A stretch of 64,000 bases of DNA from contig JAEZTQ010000011.1 of assembly GCA_023443625.1 (NCBI GenBank), forward strand, positions 62,001 through 126,000. The letters are read 5' to 3'. Made by a program: the position numbers and the translations under genes. Shown here piece by piece: positions 42,396 through 51,619 of this stretch (position 1 is the stretch's first letter; each line of letters begins with the position of its first letter). Below the pieces are notes generated by a model. It was not told where the DNA came from. It was given only the letters and a program-made list of their open reading frames with translations, and did no database searches. This stretch comes from Bacillota bacterium. Its GTDB lineage: Bacteria; Bacillota_A; Clostridia; Lachnospirales; Lachnospiraceae.

Positions 42396-44456
42396 ATGGA
42401 ATTATTATATATATGGGTAAGACATAATGGAATATTAAGCAACGCAGGATTTAATCTGGATTCCAGATTCTATTTTGAGTACAAGGAAGATAATGAAAAT
42501 CATATATTAGCTGTAGAAATACTTAGCAATGACAGCTTAAGGGAAAAATATATCAATAGTATAGATGTTGAGAATAAAAACATTAAGAATGTAACGGCTT
42601 TTGTGGGTAATAATGGTGTTGGAAAAACCACCTTATTAAAGACAATTCATCAACTAAGTAGTACGAAAGATATATCAAAAAGATATGGTAATATTTTAGT
42701 AGTATATTATGAGAAAGATAAGCTCAAAGTATCTTATTTGGGTGAGAATAGCTATCAACATAAAATTCAAATTAATATTACAAAGCAAGAGCAAGAGGAA
42801 CAGGTTACAGAGTTGTTTGACTTAAGTGGGAATATCCCTGGTAGGGAGAAATGCTATCATACATATAATAACACCGAGCATTTGATGGATTTTATTTTTT
42901 ATTCAAATTCAATGGCTAATGAGATATCAAATGAATATGTGAAGAATGATATTTCTACAGTGAAATTATTAGAAAATAAGAGTTTAGATGTATTCTTTTA
43001 TGAAGAATTCAAAAGGCAAATTGATTATGTAATGGCCATAAGAAGTCAAGAAGACAAGGAGTATGAGCAAATTCCTTTTCTAAAGAAATATATGACTACA
43101 ATAATCAATCAAGAAAATGCAAATAAAGTTATAAGTGTAAAGATGAAAAAAGCGACTACGAATGAAGGTGTAGGTTTAAGAATAAGAAAGAGTAATAATG
43201 ATAGAAAAAATGATGCCCTTATATGGGTGATTAGGAAACTAAATAGTATTAAAATATATAACATTAATTATCATATTAAGAGAAATGTTATCTTGGCACT
43301 TTTATTAAATGAAAAAAGTAGATCTTTTCTTAGAGATAAGGGACTATTGTATTGGAAATCAGGGTATCAATTGCTGGATAAGATGATAAGGAATGAAATA
43401 TATATAATAACAAGGAAGGAAACTAATCAAGATGTTATAAGAATTCTGTTCAGTGATAATTATACAGGAAATAATATAGATCAACTAGAAGAAATATATA
43501 AGTTGTTTTTGGGCAGGTATGGAAAGCATGAGAATAGCAAGTATTTTAACGAAGGTCTGTTTAAGGATTCTGATCTTCATGAAGATACCTATGAAGATGA
43601 ACGATGTACCTATATGAGGACGTCAATCTTACATGCAATAGAACAGCATATGTCCGATGAAGAAGTAATAAATAGTTGGATAGAGGTACTCATGAAGGAA
43701 GGAGGTCATCTGAGTGAATTCCAAGAGTACTTTGACTTTATGGAATATGCAGACTATTTGTATAGAATGAATCGTAATTCTGAAAATAATATGGTAGATG
43801 AAAAGATTAATTTAGTATTTGAGGATGCCTATGATTTAATAATAAAATATAACAGACTGTTCATTGAAAAAATAAATTTGGATTTCCTATGCTTTGGATG
43901 GCAAATGAGTTCAGGAGAAGCTGCGATATTAAATCTATTCTCACGTTTATATGAAGTAAAGCAGAAGATTAGGCAAAAAAGTATTACTATATTGCTTGAT
44001 GAGCCAGATTTGAATTTACATCCTAGCTTGCAGCAAGATTTTATTTACTATTTTTACAAATTTATTAATTATAGTTTTAATAACCATGATGTTTCCATTG
44101 TCTTAACTACCCATTCACCGATTATGTTATCAGATATACCTAAAAAAAACATATTATTCTTAAAAAGTGATGCTAATAATAGATGTGAAATTATTGATAT
44201 TAAAAATGAACAATATAGTGAGATTTCAGAAACATTTGGAGGTAATATATATAACTTATTTAGTGCATCATTTTTTATGGAATTTGGAAGCATCGGAACC
44301 TATGCTAGAGAGAATCTTCAAAGTATCTTTAATAGGTTGAAGCAATATCCTAAAGATGAAGAACGTGACGAAATAAAAAAGGAAATAGAACTTATAGGTG
44401 AACCTGTTTTAAGAATGCAGGCAGAAATGTTACTTCAAACAATGCGTAGAGAGTAA
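42396..44456 (+). CDS. AAA/SMC-like ATPase, Septu-like (PtuA-type) candidate
   Basis: The 686-aa product has Walker A in VTAFVGNNGVGKTTLLKTIH (about residues 68-87), a long helical middle, a signature-like MSSGEAAILNLFSRL, Walker B SITILLDEPDLNLHPSLQQD (about 528-547) and a switch SIVLTTHSPIMLSDI. This is the AAA_21/AbiEii-like ATPase class found in many defence systems. No TOPRIM nuclease domain follows, so nuclease activity should come from the HNH partner upstream. GGGAGGGCAGT precedes the ATG; 21 upstream codons are rejected. A terminator follows directly. Confidence 0.82.
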   Translation: MELLYIWVRHNGILSNAGFNLDSRFYFEYKEDNENHILAVEILSNDSLREKYINSIDVENKNIKNVTAFVGNNGVGKTTLLKTIHQLSSTKDISKRYGNILVVYYEKDKLKVSYLGENSYQHKIQINITKQEQEEQVTELFDLSGNIPGREKCYHTYNNTEHLMDFIFYSNSMANEISNEYVKNDISTVKLLENKSLDVFFYEEFKRQIDYVMAIRSQEDKEYEQIPFLKKYMTTIINQENANKVISVKMKKATTNEGVGLRIRKSNNDRKNDALIWVIRKLNSIKIYNINYHIKRNVILALLLNEKSRSFLRDKGLLYWKSGYQLLDKMIRNEIYIITRKETNQDVIRILFSDNYTGNNIDQLEEIYKLFLGRYGKHENSKYFNEGLFKDSDLHEDTYEDERCTYMRTSILHAIEQHMSDEEVINSWIEVLMKEGGHLSEFQEYFDFMEYADYLYRMNRNSENNMVDEKINLVFEDAYDLIIKYNRLFIEKINLDFLCFGWQMSSGEAAILNLFSRLYEVKQKIRQKSITILLDEPDLNLHPSLQQDFIYYFYKFINYSFNNHDVSIVLTTHSPIMLSDIPKKNILFLKSDANNRCEIIDIKNEQYSEISETFGGNIYNLFSASFFMEFGSIGTYARENLQSIFNRLKQYPKDEERDEIKKEIELIGEPVLRMQAEMLLQTMRRE

Positions 44457-44464
44457 TGGAAAGA

Positions 44465-44511
44465 CCCCCAGATACTTATTATCTAAAAGTTTCTGGGGGC
44501 CCACTTTTATT
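44465..44511 (+). terminator. Terminator after the HNH/ATPase pair
   Basis: CCCCCAGA and TCTGGGGG form an 8-bp stem with a 19-base loop, followed by CCCACTTTTATT. It begins nine bases after the ATPase stop. Confidence 0.65.
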
Positions 44512-44829
44512 CTGGAATTTACTATCTAATGATTTAATCTTACATCGATTTATAATTTGTTATTTAATTTTCAACTCCATTATATAGTAAATTTAGTAAA
44601 TAAATAGATTTCGGCTTTACCTTTACAATAAAAGGAAGTACAATAAAAGTGTAAGAAATATTCAAGCAATTCAAATAAAAGGAGAAAATAAGATGAGAAG
44701 ATAAAGTTTCGTATAAATCCTCTTATCTATGCTTGAATGGTAAACTTATATTATTTGTATGCTATTTATTTTAAGCATAAAACGGTTCTATTTACTGTGC
44801 CGCCACTTAGCGGTAGAATGGAGATTATT
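44512..44829 (+). promoter_or_regulatory. Leader of the lipoprotein/ABC operon with a three-codon mini-ORF
   Basis: No full gene is present. AAAAGGAGAAAATAAG at about 44678 is a strong ribosome site followed by ATG AGA AGA TAA (44693-44704), a three-codon frame. It may be the relic of a lost gene or a regulatory mini-ORF. The longer open frame from 44737 lacks a ribosome site. Confidence 0.4.
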
Positions 44830-46050
44830 ATGCCAAAAAAGCTTTTATTACTTCTTCCTTGCATTATTGCTTCCTTTATATTTATCTCCTGCGGTAAGGA
44901 ATATAATACAGCGAATACCTATATCCCCTACCAGGATGACCAATATACTTATAAAAACCATGCTGGAACTCCCATAGCCGAAAGTGAAGAGGGCTATTAT
45001 TTTTTAGCTGGCTATTATCTCTTCTATGCAGATAAGTCAACCATGAAGCCAATTATCCTATGTAATAAGCCTAATTGTCTTCATTATGAGGAAACAGATC
45101 CTGAGAAGATAACAAGCTGTAATGCGTGCTTTCCTAGTATGAGTTCTAGTAGTAGTGTTTCCTTCTTTGATGGAAATGTCTATGTATTGAAAAACAATGA
45201 GGGTACAGTACATGAGCTGATCAGATTATCTAAGGATGGTACAAAGCGAAAAACAGTACTTCATTTTAAATATGCTCCTACTTCACTAGCAATTCATCGA
45301 AGGAAGGTTTACGTAACAAGCACAGTATTTGATAAAGATGGTAATTCAATATATGGTGTGAGTGAATATGATTTGAGTAAAGCTGCCACACAGAAGCCTG
45401 TTACAATTTACGAAGGAAAAATCACAGGCGGGAATATACAAGATATCATTGGTTATGGTCAAAATTTATACTTTAGAGAATTTGCGATGAATAGTGAGAT
45501 TACAGCAGTACGCATTCAACATTATGATTTGGATACGAATAAAGTAACTTGTATCGTTCAGGAAGAGGAGGATACCTTTCCGAGTCATATGGCTTTTATG
45601 GATGATACACTTCTGTATAATTGCACTACTATAGATAGTATTACAGGAGAAATAACCCAAATATTTAATTACATGTGTGAGTTAGATGGTACAAATCTGA
45701 AAGAAAGCTTTCCCATTGATAATTACCAGATGCTATATTCGGATGGTAAATACATATATCTTGATGATGCAAAATTCTCACCTTTCTCTAAGCCTATAGA
45801 GGAAGTGTCACTGATCGTAGCAGATTCCCAGGGGAATGAGATTGCGTCTATTCCTACTGGTGATTACCACAAGTTTTCAGATATAATCTGTGGCAGTGAC
45901 AAGCATCTATTTATGATAAATAAAATTGATTCAGTCAAACAGATTCTGTATGCGAATAAAGATGAATTTGAGGCTGGAACCTTTGATTTTAAGGTGATGT
46001 ATGAAATTGATGATGATAAAATGACTCCGGGCTATGTTACTTATAATTAA
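44830..46050 (+). CDS. Beta-propeller-like lipoprotein of an ABC operon
   Basis: The 406-aa product starts MPKKLLLLLPCIIASFIFIS followed by CGKEYN, a lipoprotein signal with lipid-bearing Cys21. The rest is a repeating beta-rich sequence (YYFLAGYYLFYADKSTMKPI, VYVLKNNEGTVHELIRLSKD, MLYSDGKYIYLDDAKF) resembling DUF5050-type propellers. It would sit on the outer surface. ATGGAGATTATT precedes the ATG; a longer frame without a ribosome site is rejected. It is 11 bases upstream of the ABC ATPase gene, so it likely works with that transporter, perhaps as a sensor or binding component. Confidence 0.78.
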   Translation: MPKKLLLLLPCIIASFIFISCGKEYNTANTYIPYQDDQYTYKNHAGTPIAESEEGYYFLAGYYLFYADKSTMKPIILCNKPNCLHYEETDPEKITSCNACFPSMSSSSSVSFFDGNVYVLKNNEGTVHELIRLSKDGTKRKTVLHFKYAPTSLAIHRRKVYVTSTVFDKDGNSIYGVSEYDLSKAATQKPVTIYEGKITGGNIQDIIGYGQNLYFREFAMNSEITAVRIQHYDLDTNKVTCIVQEEEDTFPSHMAFMDDTLLYNCTTIDSITGEITQIFNYMCELDGTNLKESFPIDNYQMLYSDGKYIYLDDAKFSPFSKPIEEVSLIVADSQGNEIASIPTGDYHKFSDIICGSDKHLFMINKIDSVKQILYANKDEFEAGTFDFKVMYEIDDDKMTPGYVTYN

Positions 46051-46061
46051 AGGAGGTTTCC

Positions 46062-46967
46062 ATGCAACTAGAATTAAAGAATATATCCAAGTCTTATCAA
46101 AGAAATAGTAAAAAAGCTTTAGATTCCTTCTCCTTAACGCTGACCCCTGGTGTCTATGGGCTTCTGGGTCCAAATGGTGCTGGAAAAAGCACCTTGATGA
46201 ATATTATTACGAATAATATCAAAGCAAGTGAAGGAACTGTTACCCTAGATGGCAGAGATGTAGTAACCATGGGAAAGGAGTTTCGAGATGTTCTAGGCTA
46301 TATGCCCCAACAACAGTCCCTATATGAAGATTTTACCGCAAAACGATTCTTATGGTACTTTGCAGCATTAAAAGGTTTGACCAAGCAAGAGGCAAGACGA
46401 AAGATACCCTATCTCTTTGAACTAGTGAATCTGACACAGGACGCAGATAAAAAGCTGAGCAGCTATTCTGGGGGTATGAAGCAGCGAATTCTCCTTGCTC
46501 AGGCATTGTTAAATGATCCCAAAGTTCTTATTCTAGATGAACCGACGGCTGGACTTGATCCCAAAGAACGCATTCGGATTCGTAACTTTATTAGTCAGAT
46601 TTCCTTAGACAAAATTGTAATTCTGGCAACCCATGTAGTCTCTGATGTTGAATATATTGCAAAGGAATTGGTTTTCCTAAATAAAGGACAACTGCTGCTA
46701 CAAGGAACACCTCAGAAGGTGATGAATAGCTATAAAAATAAAGTATGGCAGGTTCATATCACCCCTGAGGCTTTACCCAATGTTTGCGAAGGATATGTTG
46801 TAAGCAATGTAGTTGGTGAACAGGATGGTAAGGTTTGTGTAAAAATAATTGCTGATGAATGCCCAAAGGAATTGGAGGCTATAAGTGCACCTACCACTTT
46901 GGAAGATATTTATCTCTACCTTTTTCAGGATGTAAAGGATGATTATAATGCAGCTATTAAAATATGA
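46062..46967 (+). CDS. ABC transporter ATP-binding protein (CcmA/NatA type)
   Basis: The 301-aa product has Walker A GLLGPNGAGKSTLMNIITN, Q-loop GYMPQQQSLYEDFTAKRFLW, signature LSSYSGGMKQRILLAQALL, Walker B KVLILDEPTAGLDP and the H-loop in VILATHVVSD. A C-terminal 70-residue extension follows, as in drug or antibiotic ABC-2 exporters. The gene overlaps the permease gene by 20 bases and follows the lipoprotein gene by 11 bases; AAAGGAGG precedes the ATG. The substrate is unknown. Confidence 0.93.
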   Translation: MQLELKNISKSYQRNSKKALDSFSLTLTPGVYGLLGPNGAGKSTLMNIITNNIKASEGTVTLDGRDVVTMGKEFRDVLGYMPQQQSLYEDFTAKRFLWYFAALKGLTKQEARRKIPYLFELVNLTQDADKKLSSYSGGMKQRILLAQALLNDPKVLILDEPTAGLDPKERIRIRNFISQISLDKIVILATHVVSDVEYIAKELVFLNKGQLLLQGTPQKVMNSYKNKVWQVHITPEALPNVCEGYVVSNVVGEQDGKVCVKIIADECPKELEAISAPTTLEDIYLYLFQDVKDDYNAAIKI

Positions 46968-49359
46968 ATTTAGTAAATTATTACATAAAAAAATAATTTT
47001 TTTTATACTAGTCCTTTTATTTATCTTTAACATCTTTCTTTTTGTAAAGAGTCAGAAGGATGGGGTATATTATTTTGATAATACGTTGGAGTATCAGACC
47101 ATAGTATCTAGATATTCTGATGTGGAGCCAAACAAGGCGCTAAGTGAGCTTGGTGAAATCCAAAATAATTATCGTAATCTATCCAGAATCCTATATGAAC
47201 GATCTATCGGTGTTGATGAGGCAGTAATTAAACACAATGTTCAGTTAATTCTGGATTTATATGCAGAGCCTATAACTTATGATGAATTTATACATAAATA
47301 TGCATATATGATTGACCATGAAGCAGAGCTTAAAGCTACTAGTGCTGCTATAGATGAATTAATCGAACAAATAAAAACTATTCTGTCATTTCCTGAATTT
47401 ATCAATTCTATGGAGGAAAAGGCAGAGAACATGAAAAGTGTCTCTATCTTTGCAAAAAAAGATAGTTTTGCATATCGTAATATTCAAAAGACAGTACATG
47501 ATTTTAATGATTTAAAGCAATTACCCTTGTCCTTAGGTCAAGAAGATGGAATACTGTCGCTCTCCAGATTTACCCTTACTGATTATTTTCTACTTGCAAT
47601 AATCTTATTGTTGTCTGTCTTTCTATTTGTAGAAGAACGGGAGACTGGTTTATTGCCAATTCTCAAATCCACCAAATTTGGGAGATTAAAGCTGGCAGGC
47701 ACTAAATTTATGGTTCTCATTTGGTGCACCTTGTTTTTGTCAGCAATTTTTTATATAAGCAACTATCTGGCTGCGAAAGAAAGTTATGGTTTTGGTGACA
47801 CAGGAAGATACCTGCAGTCTATGGCTAATTTTAGGGATGCACATATCCCTTTAACTGTCTCCCAGTACCTTGCGCTCCTGCTACTAATAAAACTCTTTAC
47901 TTTAATACTCTATGCTGTTGTTACTTCCTTGCTTTTTACTATAATATCGAATACAAAATTGGCTTTCATCATTATAGGTGGGATGCTGACCCTCAGTTAC
48001 CTGGCATATACCTTCATCTATCCCAGTTCTTATCTTAACCCTTTGAAATACTTGAACTTCTTTTCCTTCCTTGATAGTTACCGAATGCTGGCACATTACA
48101 ACAATTTGAATCTATTTGGATATCCCATATCCAGGTTGAATTCTTCCTTATCTCTTATGTTAATTTTGATGGCCATATGTCTAATTACCTATCTATGGAT
48201 TTTTAGTAAAAGCGGAAGTAAAAGTAGTTCAATTAACCTGATTTTTTTAAAAAAGAAAAACTTAGATTATCTATCCAGAGGATCGGTGTATTTATTAAGA
48301 CATGAGTTGTTTAAGGTGTTGTTTTCCAATAAGGGGCTGCTCCTATTGCTTGTGGCTTTGCTTCTGGGACTTATTAATCTGGATAGGAGTGAGTTGTTCT
48401 ATACAGAAGATCAATACACATATGAGTCTTATGCACAACAGCTAGCAGGCAAACTAAATGCAGATAAAGCAGCTTTCCTTAAAGATGAACAACAGCGATT
48501 TGATAATATATCGGGGGATATGAATACCCTAATAGAACAATATAGCAACAAAGAGATAAGTAAGGATGATTACCAACAAGGAACCTATGCACTCACTACC
48601 TTTTCTAAGTTTTACCAATCCTTTCAGAAAGCTAAGGAACAGTATGAGGCATTAGATACCCTGCAAGGGGAGAAGGATATTTCTCTACATTTTATCAGTA
48701 CTATTCCTAGTAGCTATATATTTGATGATGCTTCCAGAGATTTACTACTGGCATTGTTATATTCCGTGTTCCTAATACTATGTCTTTCTAATCTTTTTTG
48801 TGCTGAGTACAAGAATGGTATGATTAAATTAATTAGAAGCACAAAAAATGGACGTAGTAAATTATTCTTTAATAAATGCTCCCTTGCTTATGCCATGGCG
48901 ACCATACTAATGTTTCTTTTCTATACACCCATATATATAACCCTGGCTGAACGGTATCATTTTACTGACTGGTCTGCCCCAATACAAAGTGTACTTAAAT
49001 ATAAGGATTTTCCTTTAGAGGTCTCTATTATACAATTCTTCCTTCTGGTAGGGGTGGTACAGTTGATTACTGCATTTGCTATGGTAAGTGCCTTGCTACT
49101 AATTGCCCAACTACTGAAGAAGCAAACCCTTACCATACTAATTGGTTTACTAGTCTTAAGCGTACCTGTGATTTTTCGCTACCTAGCACCTAAGTCATTT
49201 AGACGATTTTCCTTTGCAGATGGCTTTGATTTGTTCCAGCAATTTTCACAAGGAAATTCCTTGGTCTATCTATGCTCTTATGTGGCAATTATACTTACAA
49301 TAATTGTGGGAGCTGAAACTATAGCCTACAGAAAATTTTGCAATAAGAATTTTAGGTGA
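46948..49359 (+). CDS. ABC-2 type permease, duplicated architecture
   Basis: The 803-aa product is about twice a normal ABC-2 permease. Each half starts with a cytoplasmic KYEFSKLLHKKIIFF or RHELFKVLFSNKGLL segment, one helix, a large extracellular helical region, and then about five to six helices. Thus two permease units are fused, and one gene can supply the full membrane part for the ATPase. AAGGATGATTATA precedes the ATG, which overlaps the ATPase gene. Bacteriocin-immunity or peptide exporters often have this layout, but the substrate is not evident. A strong terminator follows. Confidence 0.85.
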   Translation: MQLLKYEFSKLLHKKIIFFILVLLFIFNIFLFVKSQKDGVYYFDNTLEYQTIVSRYSDVEPNKALSELGEIQNNYRNLSRILYERSIGVDEAVIKHNVQLILDLYAEPITYDEFIHKYAYMIDHEAELKATSAAIDELIEQIKTILSFPEFINSMEEKAENMKSVSIFAKKDSFAYRNIQKTVHDFNDLKQLPLSLGQEDGILSLSRFTLTDYFLLAIILLLSVFLFVEERETGLLPILKSTKFGRLKLAGTKFMVLIWCTLFLSAIFYISNYLAAKESYGFGDTGRYLQSMANFRDAHIPLTVSQYLALLLLIKLFTLILYAVVTSLLFTIISNTKLAFIIIGGMLTLSYLAYTFIYPSSYLNPLKYLNFFSFLDSYRMLAHYNNLNLFGYPISRLNSSLSLMLILMAICLITYLWIFSKSGSKSSSINLIFLKKKNLDYLSRGSVYLLRHELFKVLFSNKGLLLLLVALLLGLINLDRSELFYTEDQYTYESYAQQLAGKLNADKAAFLKDEQQRFDNISGDMNTLIEQYSNKEISKDDYQQGTYALTTFSKFYQSFQKAKEQYEALDTLQGEKDISLHFISTIPSSYIFDDASRDLLLALLYSVFLILCLSNLFCAEYKNGMIKLIRSTKNGRSKLFFNKCSLAYAMATILMFLFYTPIYITLAERYHFTDWSAPIQSVLKYKDFPLEVSIIQFFLLVGVVQLITAFAMVSALLLIAQLLKKQTLTILIGLLVLSVPVIFRYLAPKSFRRFSFADGFDLFQQFSQGNSLVYLCSYVAIILTIIVGAETIAYRKFCNKNFR

Positions 49360-49422
49360 TGGTGATAATGTAAATTAAGCTACCAAAAGAGAAATATTTT
49401 TTTGCAATATATTGCATGACAG

Positions 49423-49462
49423 AGGCTGTTCTTACAGGAACTAGGAGTAAGAACAGCCTTTT
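49423..49462 (+). terminator. Terminator of the ABC operon
   Basis: AGGCTGTTCTTAC and GTAAGAACAGCCT form a perfect 13-bp stem with an 11-base loop and are followed by TTT. Confidence 0.85.
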
Positions 49463-49555
49463 ATCAATTATTTACTATGTGGTTAACTTGTTAATATTAC
49501 CATATTTAATTGCAAGTATCGATTTTGAATCCCATTCAAAACCAAAGCATTTGTG

Positions 49556-50134
49556 TCACGACAAACTTTCTATGGCTCTTGTTAATACAGTATCCCAAGG
49601 TCTAGACTCAATCAAACTAATACCATTCTTATTACAAGTATCCGCTATCCATTTCCCATATGCGATACTTATTTCGGCCCTGTAATGTTGTAAATCGCCA
49701 CCTTCTCTTGATAGATAATTCTGCACTATTTGATTTATGTCTGATTCATTCACAAAAATTGATTTTACCTCTGGATTCTCGAAAGATTTTGTAAACTCGG
49801 GATAGATAAAATCACCCTCAATAATAATTGGTAATTTATCTTCAATATGTCTGTTTACAAGCTCTCTCAATACAGGAATCAATTCCTTGCTTACATCAAT
49901 CAACCAGTTAACATTGCCATCAACTCCGATATCTTTCCAATCTACACCAGTACTCCAATAATGTATTGCAGGATAACTTTCCTTGTTAGTAACTGTTTCT
50001 ACAGATAGGTGAACATCATCTATTTCCAAGACATTCACACCATAGAAGTGAGCAATTTCATAAGCTATGCTTGATTTGCCTGTTCCCGAAGCTCCACCAA
50101 TAAATAAAACTGTCCAGTCTCTATCCTTATTCAC
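49556..50134 (-). CDS. P-loop kinase-like protein
   Basis: The 192-aa product has a clear Walker A (LFIGGASGTGKSSIAYEIAH) and a downstream EIDDVHLSVE Asp pair, then LPIIIEGDFIYPEF in a Walker B-like position. It resembles small-molecule kinases of the AAA_33/2-phosphoglycerate-kinase-like group, acting in the cytoplasm on an unknown substrate. Its predicted start follows an AAGGGGG-type site. It is alone between terminators and a broken hydrolase gene. Confidence 0.7.
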   Translation of the reverse strand: MNKDRDWTVLFIGGASGTGKSSIAYEIAHFYGVNVLEIDDVHLSVETVTNKESYPAIHYWSTGVDWKDIGVDGNVNWLIDVSKELIPVLRELVNRHIEDKLPIIIEGDFIYPEFTKSFENPEVKSIFVNESDINQIVQNYLSREGGDLQHYRAEISIAYGKWIADTCNKNGISLIESRPWDTVLTRAIESLS

Positions 50135-50324
50135 TACTTAACCCCCTTATAAATACACCTTAATTATTAAAACTGTAATAAATATAAGTAATCAATAATT
50201 TCTATTTTTTGGCTTAAACTCTTTTTTAATTTACTGATTATTTATTTAAAATACAATAATATCATATAAGAAAAAATAAGTATACCATATTTCCCCTTAT
50301 CCTATATACTCTAAATATAAAAGT

Positions 50325-50561
50325 TTACTTCCTATACTTCAAGCTCTTTAATGATGATTGTAGTAAATTATTAATTTCCTCAACATCTATTCCAATCTTC
50401 TTGTATTTTTGCAGCATCTGGTATAATGTGTTTTCATTTACTGACAAAAGACAGTCGTTCATAATAACAACATTATATCCTCGATGTACACCACCAAGAG
50501 ATGTTTTATATACACAAGTGGATACATCTGCTCCAACGATATCTGCCCATATTCTTCGAGC
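50325..50561 (-). pseudogene. Fragment of an isochorismatase-like hydrolase
   Basis: A minus-strand frame encodes the C-terminal half of a cysteine hydrolase: ADIVGADVSTCVYKTSLGGV, then HRGYNVVIMNDCLL and a helical tail. It contains the nucleophile Cys in DVSTCVYKTS but has no start codon and is closed by TAA at its 5' end. The N-terminal half with the catalytic Asp and Lys is missing. The AraC gene ends directly at its 5' boundary, so that gene or the DNA carrying it may have replaced the front half. It is related to, but not a copy of, the intact gene at 14245. Confidence 0.7.
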
Positions 50562-50567
50562 TTAATT

Positions 50568-51434
50568 TTACTTAAGTATTGATAGCTTTCTAAATTCTCG
50601 GGGAGACATTTTTATCATTTTCTTAAACAGTTGATTGAAGAATTTTAAATCTGTGTAACCAACTTCTTCAGCAATTCTTGCAATGGTCATTGTACTACCA
50701 GCCAGTAGCTCACAGCTTTTTTCAATCCTTACCTTCTGCAGATATTCACTTATAGTAAATCCGGTATCCTCTTTAAATCTTCGGCTGATATACTGAGGAC
50801 TATAGTGATATTGTTTGCAGAATTTGCTTAATAAGGAATGGGATTGGTAGTGATCTCTGATGTAAAGAATAGCATTTAGTATAATTTCGTTTTGAATAAT
50901 ACTCACTTTATCATCTACAACATTGCGCATGATTAATATTAATATTTCAAATAACCTACTGCGACAAATTTCAGCGTAACCCACATTCTTCTCCTCAAAT
51001 TCCTTTATCATACCTATAAGAAGAGTTTGAATACGCCCTTCTTCATCGAAAAAGATGCGATTGGCTGGGGTGTTTCCTAGATATAACTTATAATAACGAA
51101 GGAGACAAACATGGAGGAGTGCTTCAAAGGAGCAACATCCTTTTAAAGTCTCATCGATGATTTCAGGTTGAAATAGGCAATTAATGAGAGTTAAGTTATG
51201 GCAATTGGTGTAACTATGTACACTTCCATAATCCACAATAAAATAGTCCCCTGGACGTAAAGTGGTACTGGTTCCACTTAAGGTATGTAGTGCTGTCCCC
51301 TCCTTGACATAAGCCAATTCAAAGAACCTGTGATTATGGGCCTCAAGATCCTCTTGATTATAAGTCATTATCATAAACTTATCTTTGGGATGAATGTAAG
51401 TCTCATCCAACTCAAGTGTATACTCATTTTTCAT
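50568..51434 (-). CDS. AraC-family regulator of the rhamnosidase
   Basis: The 288-aa product has an N-terminal cupin (HNHRFFELAYVKEGTALHTL, then LRPGDYFIVDYGSVHSY) and a C-terminal AraC DNA-binding domain (FCKQYHYSPQYISRRFKEDT, STMTIARIAEEVGYTDLKFF). It is divergent from the GH78 rhamnosidase gene, with about 185 bases between starts, and is thus its likely activator in response to a rhamnoside. The predicted start codon follows a GGGG-rich site. It borders a broken hydrolase on its 3' side. Confidence 0.9.
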   Translation of the reverse strand: MKNEYTLELDETYIHPKDKFMIMTYNQEDLEAHNHRFFELAYVKEGTALHTLSGTSTTLRPGDYFIVDYGSVHSYTNCHNLTLINCLFQPEIIDETLKGCCSFEALLHVCLLRYYKLYLGNTPANRIFFDEEGRIQTLLIGMIKEFEEKNVGYAEICRSRLFEILILIMRNVVDDKVSIIQNEIILNAILYIRDHYQSHSLLSKFCKQYHYSPQYISRRFKEDTGFTISEYLQKVRIEKSCELLAGSTMTIARIAEEVGYTDLKFFNQLFKKMIKMSPREFRKLSILK

Positions 51435-51619
51435 AGAAGTTAAAATCGCCCCCTATTTTAGTAATAATCATGTGTTTTATTACAGAGTAATCTTTAGTAG
51501 GCTTAAAGTCAACCAGTATTCACCTGTTCACAAATCAACAGTGCAATATTTGCTGGCTAAAAGTATTGAGGTATGTTAAGTAACACATAACACAGAATAA
51601 TTATATGGAGGTATTTATT

